In this document: positions 48,140 to 58,767 of the stretch, piece by piece
Position numbering within the stretch: the first letter of the stretch is position 1
Layout of the letters: the number at the start of each line of letters is the position of its first letter
NCBI GenBank assembly: GCA_019651435.1
Contig: BOYI01000003.1
Span: 112,054-176,053 of the forward strand
Length of the DNA: 64,000 nt
From: Pelagibacteraceae bacterium
GTDB lineage: Bacteria > Pseudomonadota > Alphaproteobacteria > HIMB59
Direction: 5' to 3'
Translations under genes and position numbers: made by a program
The notes under the pieces: generated by a model
What the model saw: only the letters and a program-made list of their open reading frames with translations
Told to the model about the DNA's origin: nothing
Database searches by the model: none

Positions 48140-49580
48140 TAAAACTTAACTCCTTCTCAATAAGATTTGATAATTGTAGTAATTTTTTTTCTTCAAAATA
48201 ATTGCCAATTATTTGTACTCCTAAGGGTAAGCCATTAGAACTAAGTCCTGATGGCAAAGAAATTCCAGGAAGACCAGCCAAACTTGTCGGAACAGTAAAA
48301 ACATCATTCATATACATCGCTATTGGATCAAGCTTTTCTCCAATTTTAAAAGCTTCATTTGGTGTCGTGGGCGTCAAAATAAAGTCTACTTCTTGAAAAA
48401 CTCTTTGGAAATCATCTTTGATTAGTCTTCTTACCTTTTGGGCCTGTCTATAATAAGCATCATAATAACCAGCCGACAAAACATAAGTTCCGATTAAAAT
48501 TCTTCTAGTAACTTCATCACCAAAACCAGATGTACGAGAATTAAGATAGATATCGTCTAAGTTACTGCCTTCTTCTCTTACTCCATACCTGATGCCATCA
48601 TATCTTGCGAGATTAGATGAAGCCTCAGCTGGAGCTATTATATAATAAGTAGACAATGCATAGTCAGTAGTCTCAAAGGCCACATCAATAAATTCAATAT
48701 CGTGTCCGGCTAGTGATTTTTTTGTATTTTCTATCTGTGCAGTTATTTCTGGAGTTACATTTTTAAGATAGTCACTAGGAATGCCTATCTTGATTTTATG
48801 ATCTAATTTTTTATCAATATCTTTTATGTAGTCATCTCTTTGGTAGTTTGAAGATGTAGAGTCATTGAAATCATGTTTACTAATCGAATTCAGTATATAG
48901 GCTGCATCTTCTACACAATTTGTAATGGGGCCTGCTTGATCTAGACTTGAGGCAAAAGCTACAATCCCCCATCGAGAGCAAGATCCAAATGTGGGCTTTA
49001 ATCCAACCAAACCACATAAACTTGCTGGTTGTCTAATAGAACCTCCCGTATCTGTGCCCATAGACGCCACGCAAGAACCCTCTGCAACAGCAGCTGCCGA
49101 TCCACCAGAGGAACCGCCAGGAACAAGTTTTTCAGATGGGTTATTTTTATTCTGCCAGGGGTTGACTACTGGACCAAAATGGCTGGTTTCATTTGATGAA
49201 CCCATAGCAAACTCATCACAATTATTTTTACCAATAAAAATAGCTCCATCATTAAGTAATTGTTGAGTGACAAAAGACTCATATTGAGGAATAAAATTAC
49301 TTAAAATTTTTGAAGAAGCTGTTGTTGTTATACCTTTGGTACAAAATAAATCTTTTATACCTAAAGGAATGCCATCTAAGGGTAAATTAGTTCCGGCAGA
49401 GTAACGTTCTTGGGATGCCTCAATATTAGATTTTTGATAATCTGGATCTAAAACTAAATTATAGCTATTATTTTTATTTTCTTTAGCTACTTTATGAAAT
49501 TGATCAAATAATTCGTGAACACTAATCTTTTTTTCTTTTAGGGAATTTACTAAACTAGAAATTGGCTGTCTTTTTGGCAT
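48132..49580 (-). CDS. gatA: Aspartyl/glutamyl-tRNA amidotransferase subunit A
   Basis: The protein has 482 residues, amidase signature family. Catalytic Lys lies in PLGIKDLFCTKG, and the Ser-cisSer pair lies in the Gly/Ser-rich run GGSSGGSAAAVAEGSCV and GTDTGGSIRQPAS. It hydrolyses glutamine and feeds ammonia to GatB. It is intact and contiguous with gatC (shared base). Confidence 0.96.
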   Translation of the reverse strand: MPKRQPISSLVNSLKEKKISVHELFDQFHKVAKENKNNSYNLVLDPDYQKSNIEASQERYSAGTNLPLDGIPLGIKDLFCTKGITTTASSKILSNFIPQYESFVTQQLLNDGAIFIGKNNCDEFAMGSSNETSHFGPVVNPWQNKNNPSEKLVPGGSSGGSAAAVAEGSCVASMGTDTGGSIRQPASLCGLVGLKPTFGSCSRWGIVAFASSLDQAGPITNCVEDAAYILNSISKHDFNDSTSSNYQRDDYIKDIDKKLDHKIKIGIPSDYLKNVTPEITAQIENTKKSLAGHDIEFIDVAFETTDYALSTYYIIAPAEASSNLARYDGIRYGVREEGSNLDDIYLNSRTSGFGDEVTRRILIGTYVLSAGYYDAYYRQAQKVRRLIKDDFQRVFQEVDFILTPTTPNEAFKIGEKLDPIAMYMNDVFTVPTSLAGLPGISLPSGLSSNGLPLGVQIIGNYFEEKKLLQLSNLIEKELSFNE

Positions 49581-49861
49581 TACTCAACAACTTTAGGTAC
49601 TTTAAAAAAATTTTGTGCTCGCTCAGGGGAATTTTTTAAAACATCCTCAGGAGTATTATTTTTTTCAATATTATCATTTCTAATGGAGACTGTTGCTTCA
49701 GTTACATTGTGAAGAGGTTTTACATTAGAAGTATCAATTTTTTTTAAATTATCGACCCATTGAATGATATCTTCTAATGACTGAGAGTAAAATTCCTCTT
49801 TTTCAGATGGTAATTTTAGCTTTGCTAAATAAGAAATTCTTTTAATATCAATGTCACTCAT
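49580..49861 (-). CDS. gatC: Aspartyl/glutamyl-tRNA amidotransferase subunit C
   Basis: The protein has 93 residues using the Met at 49861 (MSDIDIKRISYLAKLKLPSE), which fits the normal GatC start; an upstream Met at 49900 would run into ruvX. The wrapping motif VKPLHNVTEATVSIRND and C-terminal FFKVPKVVE are typical. The gatC-gatA-gatB order is canonical. Its start codon is only one base from the ruvX ATG on the opposite strand. Confidence 0.93.
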   Translation of the reverse strand: MSDIDIKRISYLAKLKLPSEKEEFYSQSLEDIIQWVDNLKKIDTSNVKPLHNVTEATVSIRNDNIEKNNTPEDVLKNSPERAQNFFKVPKVVE

Positions 49862-49862
49862 A

Positions 49863-50309
49863 ATGGTGGTCGATACTATAGCAGATTTTTTAGTAAGCAA
49901 TATTTATAGAAAAAAATTTCTAAGTATTGACTATGGCACAAAATTTATTGGAACAGCTATAAGCGATCAATCCAATATTATATCTATTCCTTACAAAACA
50001 CTTGATAAGAAGACTTTAATGAATGAAATAATTGAAATAATCGAAAAAGAAAATATTTATGGTGTCATCATTGGAATGCCCTATCATCTTGACGGTTCGG
50101 AGTCTGAAATGAGCGGCCAGGTAAGAAAATTTTCATTGGAATTATCCAAAATCATTAAAAATCCAATTTTATTATTGGATGAAAGACTTTCAAGTAAGGG
50201 CTATAAATCTGAAAAAAAAGACCATTCAACATCAATTCATGAAAAAAGTGCCTGTTTAATACTTGATGATTTCTTGAGTTTGTATAAAAACTCCCCTAGT
50301 GGTATCTAG
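49863..50309 (+). CDS. ruvX: Holliday junction resolvase-like / pre-16S rRNA nuclease YqgF (RuvX)
   Basis: The protein has about 148 residues. The RNase H-like motifs are FLSIDYGTKFIGTAISD, GVIIGMPYHLDGSESEM and LLDERLSSKGY, followed by SACLILDDFL. It is proposed to trim pre-16S rRNA ends. I use the ATG at 49863; one at 49851 is also in frame but overlaps gatC. About 18 residues precede the usual family start. It overlaps pyrB by 11 bp. Confidence 0.92.
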   Translation: MVVDTIADFLVSNIYRKKFLSIDYGTKFIGTAISDQSNIISIPYKTLDKKTLMNEIIEIIEKENIYGVIIGMPYHLDGSESEMSGQVRKFSLELSKIIKNPILLLDERLSSKGYKSEKKDHSTSIHEKSACLILDDFLSLYKNSPSGI

Positions 50310-51192
50310 AAAAATTACTTCTGTAGATGACCTGTCCTTAAAGGAAATTTCCTCTATTGTTAACAAAGCTCTTCGATTTAAAAAATCTACAAACCAAAAA
50401 AAAACCAATAAACCCAAAAATATATTTAATTTATTTTTAGAAGCGTCAACAAGAACAACTATTAGCTTTGAATTAGCTTCAAAAAAATTAGGGCACAATG
50501 TAATTAATGTTAATTTTGAAAAAAGCTCTCTTTCCAAAGGAGAAACTTTTAATGACACTATGGATACTCTCATCAGTATGAAGCCAGACGCGTTAATAAT
50601 AAGAGACAAAAATAATTTTTCTCCACATGAGATATATCAAAAACATAAAATTCCAATTCTCAATGCTGGGGATGGAACAAACGAACATCCAACACAGGCT
50701 TTGTTAGACTTATGTGTTATCAAATCAATATTTAAAGATAAAAAGATTAAAATTGGAATTTGTGGAGATATCAAACATAGTAGAGTTGCTCATTCAAATA
50801 TTAAGTTACTTTCAAAACTTAATCATGAAATTCATATTATTGCTCCAAACTATTTTTTAGATAAAAAAGAACTTACAAAAATCAATAGGAAATTAGTATT
50901 TCACAAAAGCCTTTCGAAACTTCCTAAATTAGATGTCATTATGATGCTAAGGGTACAAAAAGAGAGAATTAGTAAAAATGCTAAAAGTTATATGAATTCT
51001 TTTAAAAAAGATTTTTGTCTAAATTTAAATCATCTTAAAAATCAGCCTTACTTAATGCACCCAGGTCCCGTGAATAGAAATATAGAAATTGATAGCAAGG
51101 TTCTTGATAGTTACTCTAAGTCTCTAATTTTAAGACAAGTAGATATGGGCGTCTATTTAAGAATGGCCTGCCTTGATTTTATATTAAAATGA
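50299..51192 (+). CDS. pyrB: Aspartate carbamoyltransferase catalytic subunit
   Basis: The protein has 297 residues with a GTG start inside ruvX. Carbamoyl-phosphate motif FLEASTRTTISFELA, then SLSKGETFNDTMDTL, NAGDGTNEHPTQALLDL, GDIKHSRVAHSNI and HPGPVNRNIEI are all intact. It makes carbamoyl-aspartate in pyrimidine synthesis. pyrC, usually next in alphaproteobacteria, is missing; plsY follows with a 4-bp overlap. Confidence 0.95.
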   Translation: MVSRKITSVDDLSLKEISSIVNKALRFKKSTNQKKTNKPKNIFNLFLEASTRTTISFELASKKLGHNVINVNFEKSSLSKGETFNDTMDTLISMKPDALIIRDKNNFSPHEIYQKHKIPILNAGDGTNEHPTQALLDLCVIKSIFKDKKIKIGICGDIKHSRVAHSNIKLLSKLNHEIHIIAPNYFLDKKELTKINRKLVFHKSLSKLPKLDVIMMLRVQKERISKNAKSYMNSFKKDFCLNLNHLKNQPYLMHPGPVNRNIEIDSKVLDSYSKSLILRQVDMGVYLRMACLDFILK

Positions 51193-51773
51193 TAATTTCA
51201 TTTTTAATATCCTATTTATTAGGATCTATTCCCTTTGGAAAAATTGTCACTAAAGTCCTAACTGGAAAAGATATCACCAAAACTGGCTCTCAAAACATTG
51301 GAGCAACCAATGTATACAGAAGCGTATCTAAAAAGGCAGGTTTATTAGTACTAATTTTAGATGGTATCAAACCAATGCTAGCTTTAGTCTTAATTTCATA
51401 TTTTTTTAATGAATATTATCAAAATTTTAAATTTCTTTATTTTTTCATTTCTATAGTTGGTCATGTTTTTCCTATTTGGCTGATGTTTAAGGGCGGAAAA
51501 GGAGTTGCTTGCTTTTTTGGAGGGTTTCTAATTATTTCACCTATTCCCACATTGATTTCAATGGCAGTTTGGATGGTGACTGTGAAAATAACCAAGATCT
51601 CTTCCCTTGGAGCTCTACTATCAATATTTCTTTTGACAAGTTATCAAATAGTTTCTAATTATGGCACTTTAAATAAGGGAACAATATTCGCAATCATGCT
51701 TTTAATATTTTGGAAGCATAATGAAAATATTAAAAGACTTATACAAGGCAAAGAAAATAAAATTAATTTATAA
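51189..51773 (+). CDS. plsY: Glycerol-3-phosphate acyltransferase PlsY
   Basis: The protein has 194 residues with five or so hydrophobic helices. The three PlsY motifs are visible: SYLLGSIPFGKIV, TGSQNIGATNVYR and LMFKGGKGVACFFGG. It acylates glycerol-3-phosphate with acyl-phosphate from PlsX. It abuts topA with no spacer (stop 51773, topA start 51774). Confidence 0.95.
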   Translation: MIISFLISYLLGSIPFGKIVTKVLTGKDITKTGSQNIGATNVYRSVSKKAGLLVLILDGIKPMLALVLISYFFNEYYQNFKFLYFFISIVGHVFPIWLMFKGGKGVACFFGGFLIISPIPTLISMAVWMVTVKITKISSLGALLSIFLLTSYQIVSNYGTLNKGTIFAIMLLIFWKHNENIKRLIQGKENKINL

Positions 51774-54286
51774 ATGAATTTACTAGTTGTTGAATCTCCT
51801 GCAAAAGCAAAAACAATTAATAAGTACCTAGGTAGTGACTTTGAAGTAATAGCTACAGTTGGTCACTTTAGAGATTTAGCCAAAAAGGATGGTGTTCAAG
51901 TCAGCGAGGATCAAAATGATATCACTTTAAACTGGGAGACGACTTCTGCAGGTTTAAAGATGATTGATACTATTGAAAAAAAAGCTTCAGGATATGATCA
52001 GATTTATCTTGCTACAGATCCTGATCGTGAGGGAGAGGCCATTACATGGCATCTAATTAAATCTTTAGAAAAAAAAGTAGATAATAATAAGTTTAAAAGA
52101 ATTACTTTTAATGAAATTACCAAAAATGCAGTAATCAATAGTTTTGAAAAGGCAAGGAATGTAGATGAACATTTAGTATCGGCCTATCTAGCAAGACGCT
52201 CATTAGATTACTTGGCTGGGTATAACCTTTCACCAGTTCTATGGAGAAAAATGCCAGGAAGTCGATCTGCAGGTAGAGTTCAATCAGTTGCTGTTAGATT
52301 AATTTATGAGCGAGAAATTGAAATTGAGCAATTTGAACCTGAAAAATTTTATAAAATTGGAATACAAGGAAAAATTAAATCTGCTGACCTTGAAACCTCA
52401 ATTTCATCATTTGAAGGAAAAAAAGTAGATAAACTATTTTTTAAAGATGAAAATTTAGCTAAAAAAGCTGAACAAATCATTTTATCCAGTAAATTCAATA
52501 TTTCTAAAATTGAAGAGAGAAATGTTTCCCGTAAACCGAAAGCTCCTTTTAATACTTCAACTCTTCAACAAACCGCTAATAGCCAGTTAAATTTCAGTGC
52601 TAGTCAAACCATGACTATTGCTCAAGGGCTATACATGGGCGTTGATATTCAAAAAGAAACAGTAGCTTTAATCACGTATATGAGAACGGATAGCATATCT
52701 CTCTCTAAAGAGTCTATTGATATAATTAGAACTAAAATAGAAAATGATTTTGGTCCAAAATACTTACCCAAAGATCCTATAGAATACAAAACTAAAAAGA
52801 AAAATGCACAAGAAGCCCATGAAGCGATAAGGCCTACTGATGTTAGTATTCATCCTGACTCTATTAAAGATCATGTAACTGAAGATCAATTCAAATTATA
52901 TGATTTAATTTGGAGAAGAACAATTTCTTCGCAAATGGCTAATGCAGAAACTAATTTAAATGCTCTTACCATTACAAACCCAGAAGAGAGTATTCAATTA
53001 AAAGCTACATTAGGTAAACTTGTTTTTGATGGTTTTAAGAAACTTTACAATTTACAAGAAGAAGGAGAAGAGCAATCATTTTCTGTTTTAGATAATTTAA
53101 ATGTTGGAGATGAATATTTGCCTAATAAAGTACAAATAGACGAATCATTTACCTCGCCTCCATCTCGATATACAGATGCTAGTTTAGTTAAAAAATTAGA
53201 AGAATTAGATATTGGAAGACCATCCACTTATGCTTCAATAATTCAAGTCATTCAATCTAGAGGATATGTAATAAAAAATGGGAAATCTTTTTATTTAAAT
53301 GATAGGGGCAGAGTAGTTAATGTATTTTTAGTCAATTATTTTAAAAATTCTTAGAGTATAAGTTTACTGCTGATATGGAACAGCAATTAGATGATGTAGC
53401 TGCTAATAAAGCAGAGTGGAAAGAATTAGTTTTAAAATTTTGGAGGGATTTTCAAAAATTTATCGATGAAGTTATGAGCAAACCTAATAGAGAGGTTATA
53501 GATGTTATAAATGATGAACTCTCTCCAGTTATTTTTAATAAAAAAGAAGATGGAATGAATACAAAATGCACTTCATGGACTAATTGTACACATGATGGTA
53601 GTGGTGACTTAGGTATCAAAGTTGGAAAAATTGGAGGATTTATTGGATGCTCTAAGTATCCAGATTGTAAATACACTATTTCTATTGGTAATTTTATAAA
53701 AGAAGTAAATCCTAATAACAATGATGACGATATTGTTACTTTTCCTAGAATTTTAGGTATTGATGCAGATACTAACAAAGAAATTTCAATTCAACTAGGC
53801 CCTTATGGCTACTACCTGCAACTCGGCAAAGAAACTGATGATGAAAAACCTAAAAGAGTCACATTGCCAAAAACATATGACCCTATGAATTTAGGTATGA
53901 ACATAGCTAGCCAGCTAATAAAATTGCCAATCACTCTAGGTAATTACCCAGAAACAGAAGAACCTGTTATTGCTAATATTGGAGCTTATGGACCCTATGT
54001 TAAATACCAAGACATCTTTGCTTCCCTTGGAAGAAAGTTTGATGTTTTAGAAATTGGTTTAGAACAAGCTGTTGAGCTAATCAATATTAAGAAAAATAAA
54101 CCCACAAATAAAGTCAGAGAAATAGGCGTTTTAAAAAGAAGAAGACAAAAGGCAAATTTATATAAAGGAAAATCTGGAAAATATTATTTTAAAATTGGTA
54201 TCATGAATTACAAAATACCTGCTGAGTATGATGGTGAAAACCTTACTATAGAGGATGTTGAAAAAATTTTAAAAACTAACCGTTAA
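51774..54286 (+). CDS. topA: DNA topoisomerase I, one frameshift
   Basis: The protein is about 837 residues. The Toprim domain has LVVESPAKAKTINKYLG and LATDPDREGEAITWHL. The active Tyr302 lies in TYMRTDSISLS. GSRSAGRVQSVAVRLI and DIGRPSTYASIIQVIQ are conserved. A zinc finger has FIGCSKYPDCKYTI, followed by two repeats of the GPYGYYLQ/GAYGPYVKY type. The frame slips at 53343-53352 in an A-run: one more A restores FLEYKFTADMEQQLDDVA. It relaxes negative supercoils. Confidence 0.95.
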
Positions 54287-56050
54287 GTTTTCTTAATATT
54301 TAATTCTTTTAGTTGCTTATCATCTATTTGAACAGGTGCATTCATCATTAAATCTTGAGCTCTTTGATTAAATGGGAAAGCAATAACTTCTCTGATATTT
54401 TCATTATCACTTAGAAGCATAATAATGCGATCAAGGCCCGGTGCACATCCTCCATGCGGAGGAACCCCATAATGGAATGCTTCAAATAAAGCACTAAATT
54501 TAGATTTTATGGTTTCTTCATTGTAACCAGCTATTTCAAATGCTTTCTTCATAATATCTGGTCGATGATTTCTAATGGCACCTGAAGATAATTCAATACC
54601 ATTACAAACAATATCATATTGATAAGCTAAGACATTTAAAGGATCAGAGTTAGTTAGTGTTTCCATTCCTCCTTGAGGCATAGAAAAAGGATTGTGACTA
54701 AAATCTATCTTACCTGTTATAGGATCTTTTTCGTACATTGGGTAATCCACAATCCAACAAAATTCATACTTGTTTTCATCAATGAGACCTAACTCTTGGC
54801 CAGCTTTAGATATTACTTTTGAGCCAAAATCATAAGACTCATGTGGCATGTCACAAATAAATAACAATCCATCGGCTTTATTAAAATTATTTTTATCAAT
54901 CATTTCCTGAAGTTTTTCAGGATTAAAATTTTTAGCTAATGGTCCTTTGGCCTCATTGTTTTCAAAGTTTATATAACCTAGTCCTTTTTTCCCTGATCAA
55001 TCGCCCACTTATTTAAATTATCGTAAAAACTTCTAGGCTTACCCTGAGACTTAGAAGCTTCAATGCAATTAACAATTGCACCTTTTTCAATTAATTTTTC
55101 AAAAATTTGAAGGCCCGATCCTTTAAAAAACTCCGTTACATTTTTTAATCTTAAAGGATTTCTTAAATCTGGCTTATCACATCCAAATTGTTCCATACTC
55201 TCTTTAAATGTAAATGTTGGAAAGGGAAGATTGTTAACAGATTTTTGTTTTCCTTTAAATTTATCAAAGACTTCAAATAATAATCTGCTGATAATATCTA
55301 AAACATCTTCTTGTGTGGCAAAACTCATTTCCATATCTATTTGATAAAACTCACCAGGTGATCGATCCGCCCTACTATCTTCATCTCTAAAACAAGGGGC
55401 TATTTGAAAATATTTATCAATTCCTGATGCTATATATAATTGTTTGAACTGTTGAGGAGCTTGAGGTAGAGCATAAAAAGAACCTTTGTGTATTCGAGAA
55501 GGCACTAAATAATCTCTAGCACCTTCAGGTGATGGTGCTGTTAAAATAGGAGTTGACAATTCCATAAAACCCTCACTGTTCATAAATTCTCTTACAAAAT
55601 TGATTACACTATGTCTGAGTTTTATGTTTTTTTGCATTTTTTCTCGACGTAAATCAAGATATCGGTACTTTAATCTGACCTCTTCTCCGTAATCGTTTTC
55701 AGAGTTTACTTCTAAAGGTAAGGCATTAGTACAATGGCTGAGATGCTCAAAAGAATTAATTTGAAGTTCAACCTCGCCAGACTCTAAATTTGAATTTACA
55801 GTTTCGGGTGTTCGCTCTGTTATTTCACCAGTTATTTTAATGACATCTTCGTTTTTAATTTTAGATAAATTTTCGAAAATAGTTGAAGAATTATCTACAC
55901 ACATTGAAGTAATGAAGTCGAGTCTCTTAAATCAATAAATAATAAATTACCATGATCTCTGGATCTATTTACCCATCCAGAAACAGTAATAGTTTTCCCA
56001 ATTAAATCTTTATTGATATCTTTAAGATAAAGGTCTCTGTATTTGTTCAT
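54283..56050 (-). CDS. aspS: Aspartyl-tRNA synthetase, frameshifted
   Basis: The protein is about 590 residues. From 56050: MNKYRDLYLKDINKDLIGKT and TVSGWVNRSRDHGNLLFIDL, the OB anticodon-binding domain. After a slip near 55905 come YRYLDLRREKMQKNI and motif 2 FRDEDSRADRSPGEFYQIDM. After another near 54905-54975 come FCWIVDYPMYEKD and motif 3 GGCAPGLDRIIMLLSD. With gatCAB in the same window, a non-discriminating AspRS making Asp-tRNA-Asn is possible but not provable here. Its stop shares TTAA with topA. Confidence 0.95.
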
Positions 56051-56660
56051 AATAATCGCTAATTAGAGACAAATTAATATTATGGTTATTCTCATAAAGC
56101 AAATGGTTAATTGCTTCCGCTGCCTTGAATGCATCATCATAGGTTCTTTCAATATAATTCATAATATGCTTAATAATTTTAGGTTGAACTGAAATTGATT
56201 TATTCTTTAAAAATTTCTCAATTAATAAGAATAATAACTGATCCTGAGGAGGATCAATTGTGATGAATGTGAATAATTTTAGCCGTGATAACGTATCAGG
56301 TATAATTCCAGAAATATTGGAACTGTCATCAAATGATTGGTTAGATAAAATAGTTAAACTTAAATTATTAGATAAAAAATATTGTAGAAAATGAAAAAAA
56401 TTTTCAGATTTTAAAGGGAGTTGGTTAAGGTCTAAATAAACACCTGTATCAAAAACTAACTTTTCAGGTATATCATTAATTAATTTTTTTTTATTTTTTT
56501 CAGAAAATCTTTTAGCCAAAGATGTTTTACCAGATTTATTAGGTCCAGATATAAAAACATATTTTTTATTTTCTTGTAAGGCTCTAATAGCCAGTTCATT
56601 CTCACTTGACTCAATTAGTTGATCGTCATTTGAACTTTCAAAGGATAAAAAAGTTTGCAT
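56022..56660 (-). CDS. hdaA: Hda-like DnaA regulatory inactivator (DnaA AAA+ homologue)
   Basis: The protein has 212 residues. The P-loop reads FISGPNKSGKTSLAKRFSEK. A DnaA-like opening (QTFLSFESSNDDQLI and SENELAIRAL), a Walker B-like YLDLNQLPL region and a sensor-2-like helical end (YIERTYDDAFKAAEAINHLL) are visible. There is no C-terminal DNA-binding helix, as expected for Hda. The Walker B acid is weak. It probably promotes hydrolysis of DnaA-ATP after initiation. The hda/purM neighbourhood is conserved in alphaproteobacteria. Confidence 0.75.
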   Translation of the reverse strand: MQTFLSFESSNDDQLIESSENELAIRALQENKKYVFISGPNKSGKTSLAKRFSEKNKKKLINDIPEKLVFDTGVYLDLNQLPLKSENFFHFLQYFLSNNLSLTILSNQSFDDSSNISGIIPDTLSRLKLFTFITIDPPQDQLLFLLIEKFLKNKSISVQPKIIKHIMNYIERTYDDAFKAAEAINHLLYENNHNINLSLISDYYEQIQRPLS

Positions 56661-56671
56661 TAGAAAAATTA

Positions 56672-57289
56672 TTAAGAAATGAAATTGTTTTCATTATATA
56701 AACCCTCAATTTCAATCTCTAATTTCCCATTATCATATGAAATAATTTTAGGTGAATATCCTAAATAGTTTTTAGTAATTAAATACTTATCAGGAGTTAT
56801 AAGAGTTTGAAAAATATTATTATTGATAGATAGAAGATTATACCAAACTTCTCTTAAATTTTTTGAAGAATTGTACTCTCCTAGCCTGTACGATAATTTT
56901 TTATGAACTAAATAAAGATATTTTTTTTTATTAATAATCTTATGATTAAATTGAGGACAGTCATCAATATTACTATTTAATGAAAAAAAATTTTTTTTAA
57001 GAGAGCATTCTAATAAGATTAAGTTAAAGGTGATTTTTTGAGAAAATAAATCTTTTGATAGATTCTCAAAATCAAGATCAAAAGAGATATTTTCTGAGCT
57101 AAAGTTAATGTTGTAGATATTTTTATCTATATATTCTTGAATATCTTCTTGAGCTACAGAGGAACTTATAGAATTCAATATATCTTCATAATTCATGAGA
57201 GAATTGTCTTTTTGAATAGAAATTTCTTGGTAAGCTGTTAAATTCTTTGAGATTAAGCTAAAAAAAATTAATAAAATTAATATTTTCAT
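56672..57289 (-). CDS. Secreted hypothetical protein, possibly DUF2066-like
   Basis: The protein has 205 residues with a clear N-terminal signal-like helix, MKILILLIFFSLISKNLTAY. The rest is soluble and rich in Asn, Ser and Ile. I do not recognise conserved catalytic motifs. In related genomes a DUF2066-type secreted protein occupies the slot between hda and purM, so this may be a diverged member; that is inference from position. Its ATG overlaps the TTG of purM on the other strand by one base (57289). Confidence 0.6.
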   Translation of the reverse strand: MKILILLIFFSLISKNLTAYQEISIQKDNSLMNYEDILNSISSSVAQEDIQEYIDKNIYNINFSSENISFDLDFENLSKDLFSQKITFNLILLECSLKKNFFSLNSNIDDCPQFNHKIINKKKYLYLVHKKLSYRLGEYNSSKNLREVWYNLLSINNNIFQTLITPDKYLITKNYLGYSPKIISYDNGKLEIEIEGLYNENNFIS

Positions 57290-58239
57290 TGAGCAAACTA
57301 TACAAAAAATCTGGGGTTGATGTAGTAAAAACTGATCAGCTTATAATTCAAGCTTTAAAATTTATTAAGTCATCTCATAACAAAAATGTATTGGGGAACA
57401 AACTAGGATTTAGCGCAGAATATAAAATTAATAAGGATATTACATTATGTTCAGCTACTGATGGCGTCGGTACAAAAGCTATTTTAGCTGCAGAACTAGG
57501 AATATATGAGGGAATAGGACAAGATTTAGTTGGAATGTGCTCAAATGATTTACTATGTAATAAGGCTAAACCATTATTTTTTTTAGACTATTTTGCTTGT
57601 AGTTCAGTTATCCCAAAACAATATACAGAAATATTAAAAAGCATAACAAGAGCTTGTAAAAAGATTCAATGTGCCCTTATTGGAGGCGAGACAGCAGAAA
57701 TGCCATCTTTATACCAAAAAAATCATTTTGATATGGCTGGTTTTCTTGTTGGATTAAAACTCAATCAAAAGAGATTAAGAGTAAAAAAGAATGATCTTAT
57801 TATAGGGGTACAATCTAATGGCTTTCACTCTAATGGCTACTCTCTTATAAGAAAAATTATAAAAGATAATAAAATTAATTTAAAAAAGGCAAAAATTGGG
57901 AAAAAAAAATTATCTCATATTTTAATGCAACCAACAAGACTTTACCATCAGCTAGTAAATGAAAGTGATTTAAATAAGATTAAAGCACTATCTCATATCA
58001 CAGGTGGTGGAGTAATTTCAAATTTTAAAAGAAGCCTTCCAAAAAATTCAAAGTTTGAGATAAATTTACCAAGCCTACCTCAAGAATATAAATTTATTTT
58101 TGATAACTTAAAGATTACTGAAAAAGAGCTAATGGAAGTATTTAATTGTGGTTTAGGATTGGTATTTGTAATTGACAAAACTCACTATAAGCATTTTATA
58201 AATAAAAGGTTTTTTAAATTAATTGGTGAGATTAATTAA
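57289..58239 (+). CDS. purM: Phosphoribosylformylglycinamidine cyclo-ligase
   Basis: The protein has 316 residues from a TTG start, giving MSKLYKKSGVDVVKTDQLI, which aligns with the family N-terminus. Motifs SATDGVGTKAILAAELG, GQDLVGMCSNDLLC, PLFFLDYFACSS, GGETAEMPSLY, GVQSNGFHSNGYSLIRK and ALSHITGGGVISNF are intact. It closes the aminoimidazole ring in purine synthesis. It overlaps purN by 14-17 bp. Confidence 0.96.
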   Translation: MSKLYKKSGVDVVKTDQLIIQALKFIKSSHNKNVLGNKLGFSAEYKINKDITLCSATDGVGTKAILAAELGIYEGIGQDLVGMCSNDLLCNKAKPLFFLDYFACSSVIPKQYTEILKSITRACKKIQCALIGGETAEMPSLYQKNHFDMAGFLVGLKLNQKRLRVKKNDLIIGVQSNGFHSNGYSLIRKIIKDNKINLKKAKIGKKKLSHILMQPTRLYHQLVNESDLNKIKALSHITGGGVISNFKRSLPKNSKFEINLPSLPQEYKFIFDNLKITEKELMEVFNCGLGLVFVIDKTHYKHFINKRFFKLIGEIN

Positions 58240-58767
58240 AAGAAAAAAAGTTACATTTTTACTCTCAGGTGGTGGGAGCAACCTATATAAGATATTAAAA
58301 AAAAACCTTACTTCTAAAAAATTTATTACACTTTCAATTATAAGCAATAATCAAATATCAAAACAAATTAAAGAATTAATAAAATTGAATGAATTAGAAA
58401 TAAAAATTTATGAAAAAGTATCAAATTTGAAAACTAAATTTATTGGCAATTGTGATGTTGTATTTTCTGTTGGATATCTAAAAAAAATCGAGTCTGAAAT
58501 TATTAAAAAATTATGAAATTATTAATCTTCATCCTTCTTTGCTTCCGAAATACAAAGGTCTAATGACTCATAAAAGAATGCTGATCAATAATGAAATTAA
58601 ATATGGTTACTCAATTCACAAGGTTACTAAATATCTAGATGACGGTGAGATTTTAAGCCAAAATCAAAAAAATATTTCTACTTCTAGTGAAAATGAATTA
58701 AGCTTTAAATCATAAGAAATTAGAACACCAACGAGTATTCAAAGATTTAGTAAATTTTTTAAACTAA
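58226..58767 (+). CDS. purN: Phosphoribosylglycinamide formyltransferase, frameshifted
   Basis: The reconstructed protein is about 180 residues. It opens [18 protein letters not shown], the family GSGxGSN-like loop. After a slip at 58505-58512 (one extra A gives KNYEIIN) comes [13 protein letters not shown] with the catalytic Asn and His, and [12 protein letters not shown] with the Asp. A second slip near 58705 leads to a stop at 58765-58767. The start may be GTG 58226 or TTG 58223. It transfers formyl from 10-formyl-THF, the same folate pool the 11.4-kb enzyme may feed. Confidence 0.88.

Noticed and set aside
48991..49266. Plus-strand ORF of 91 codons opposite gatA
   Set aside because: It is antisense to an intact, well-conserved gatA and shows Pro/Glu-rich composition from the Gly/Ser-rich amidase motif; a shadow frame.
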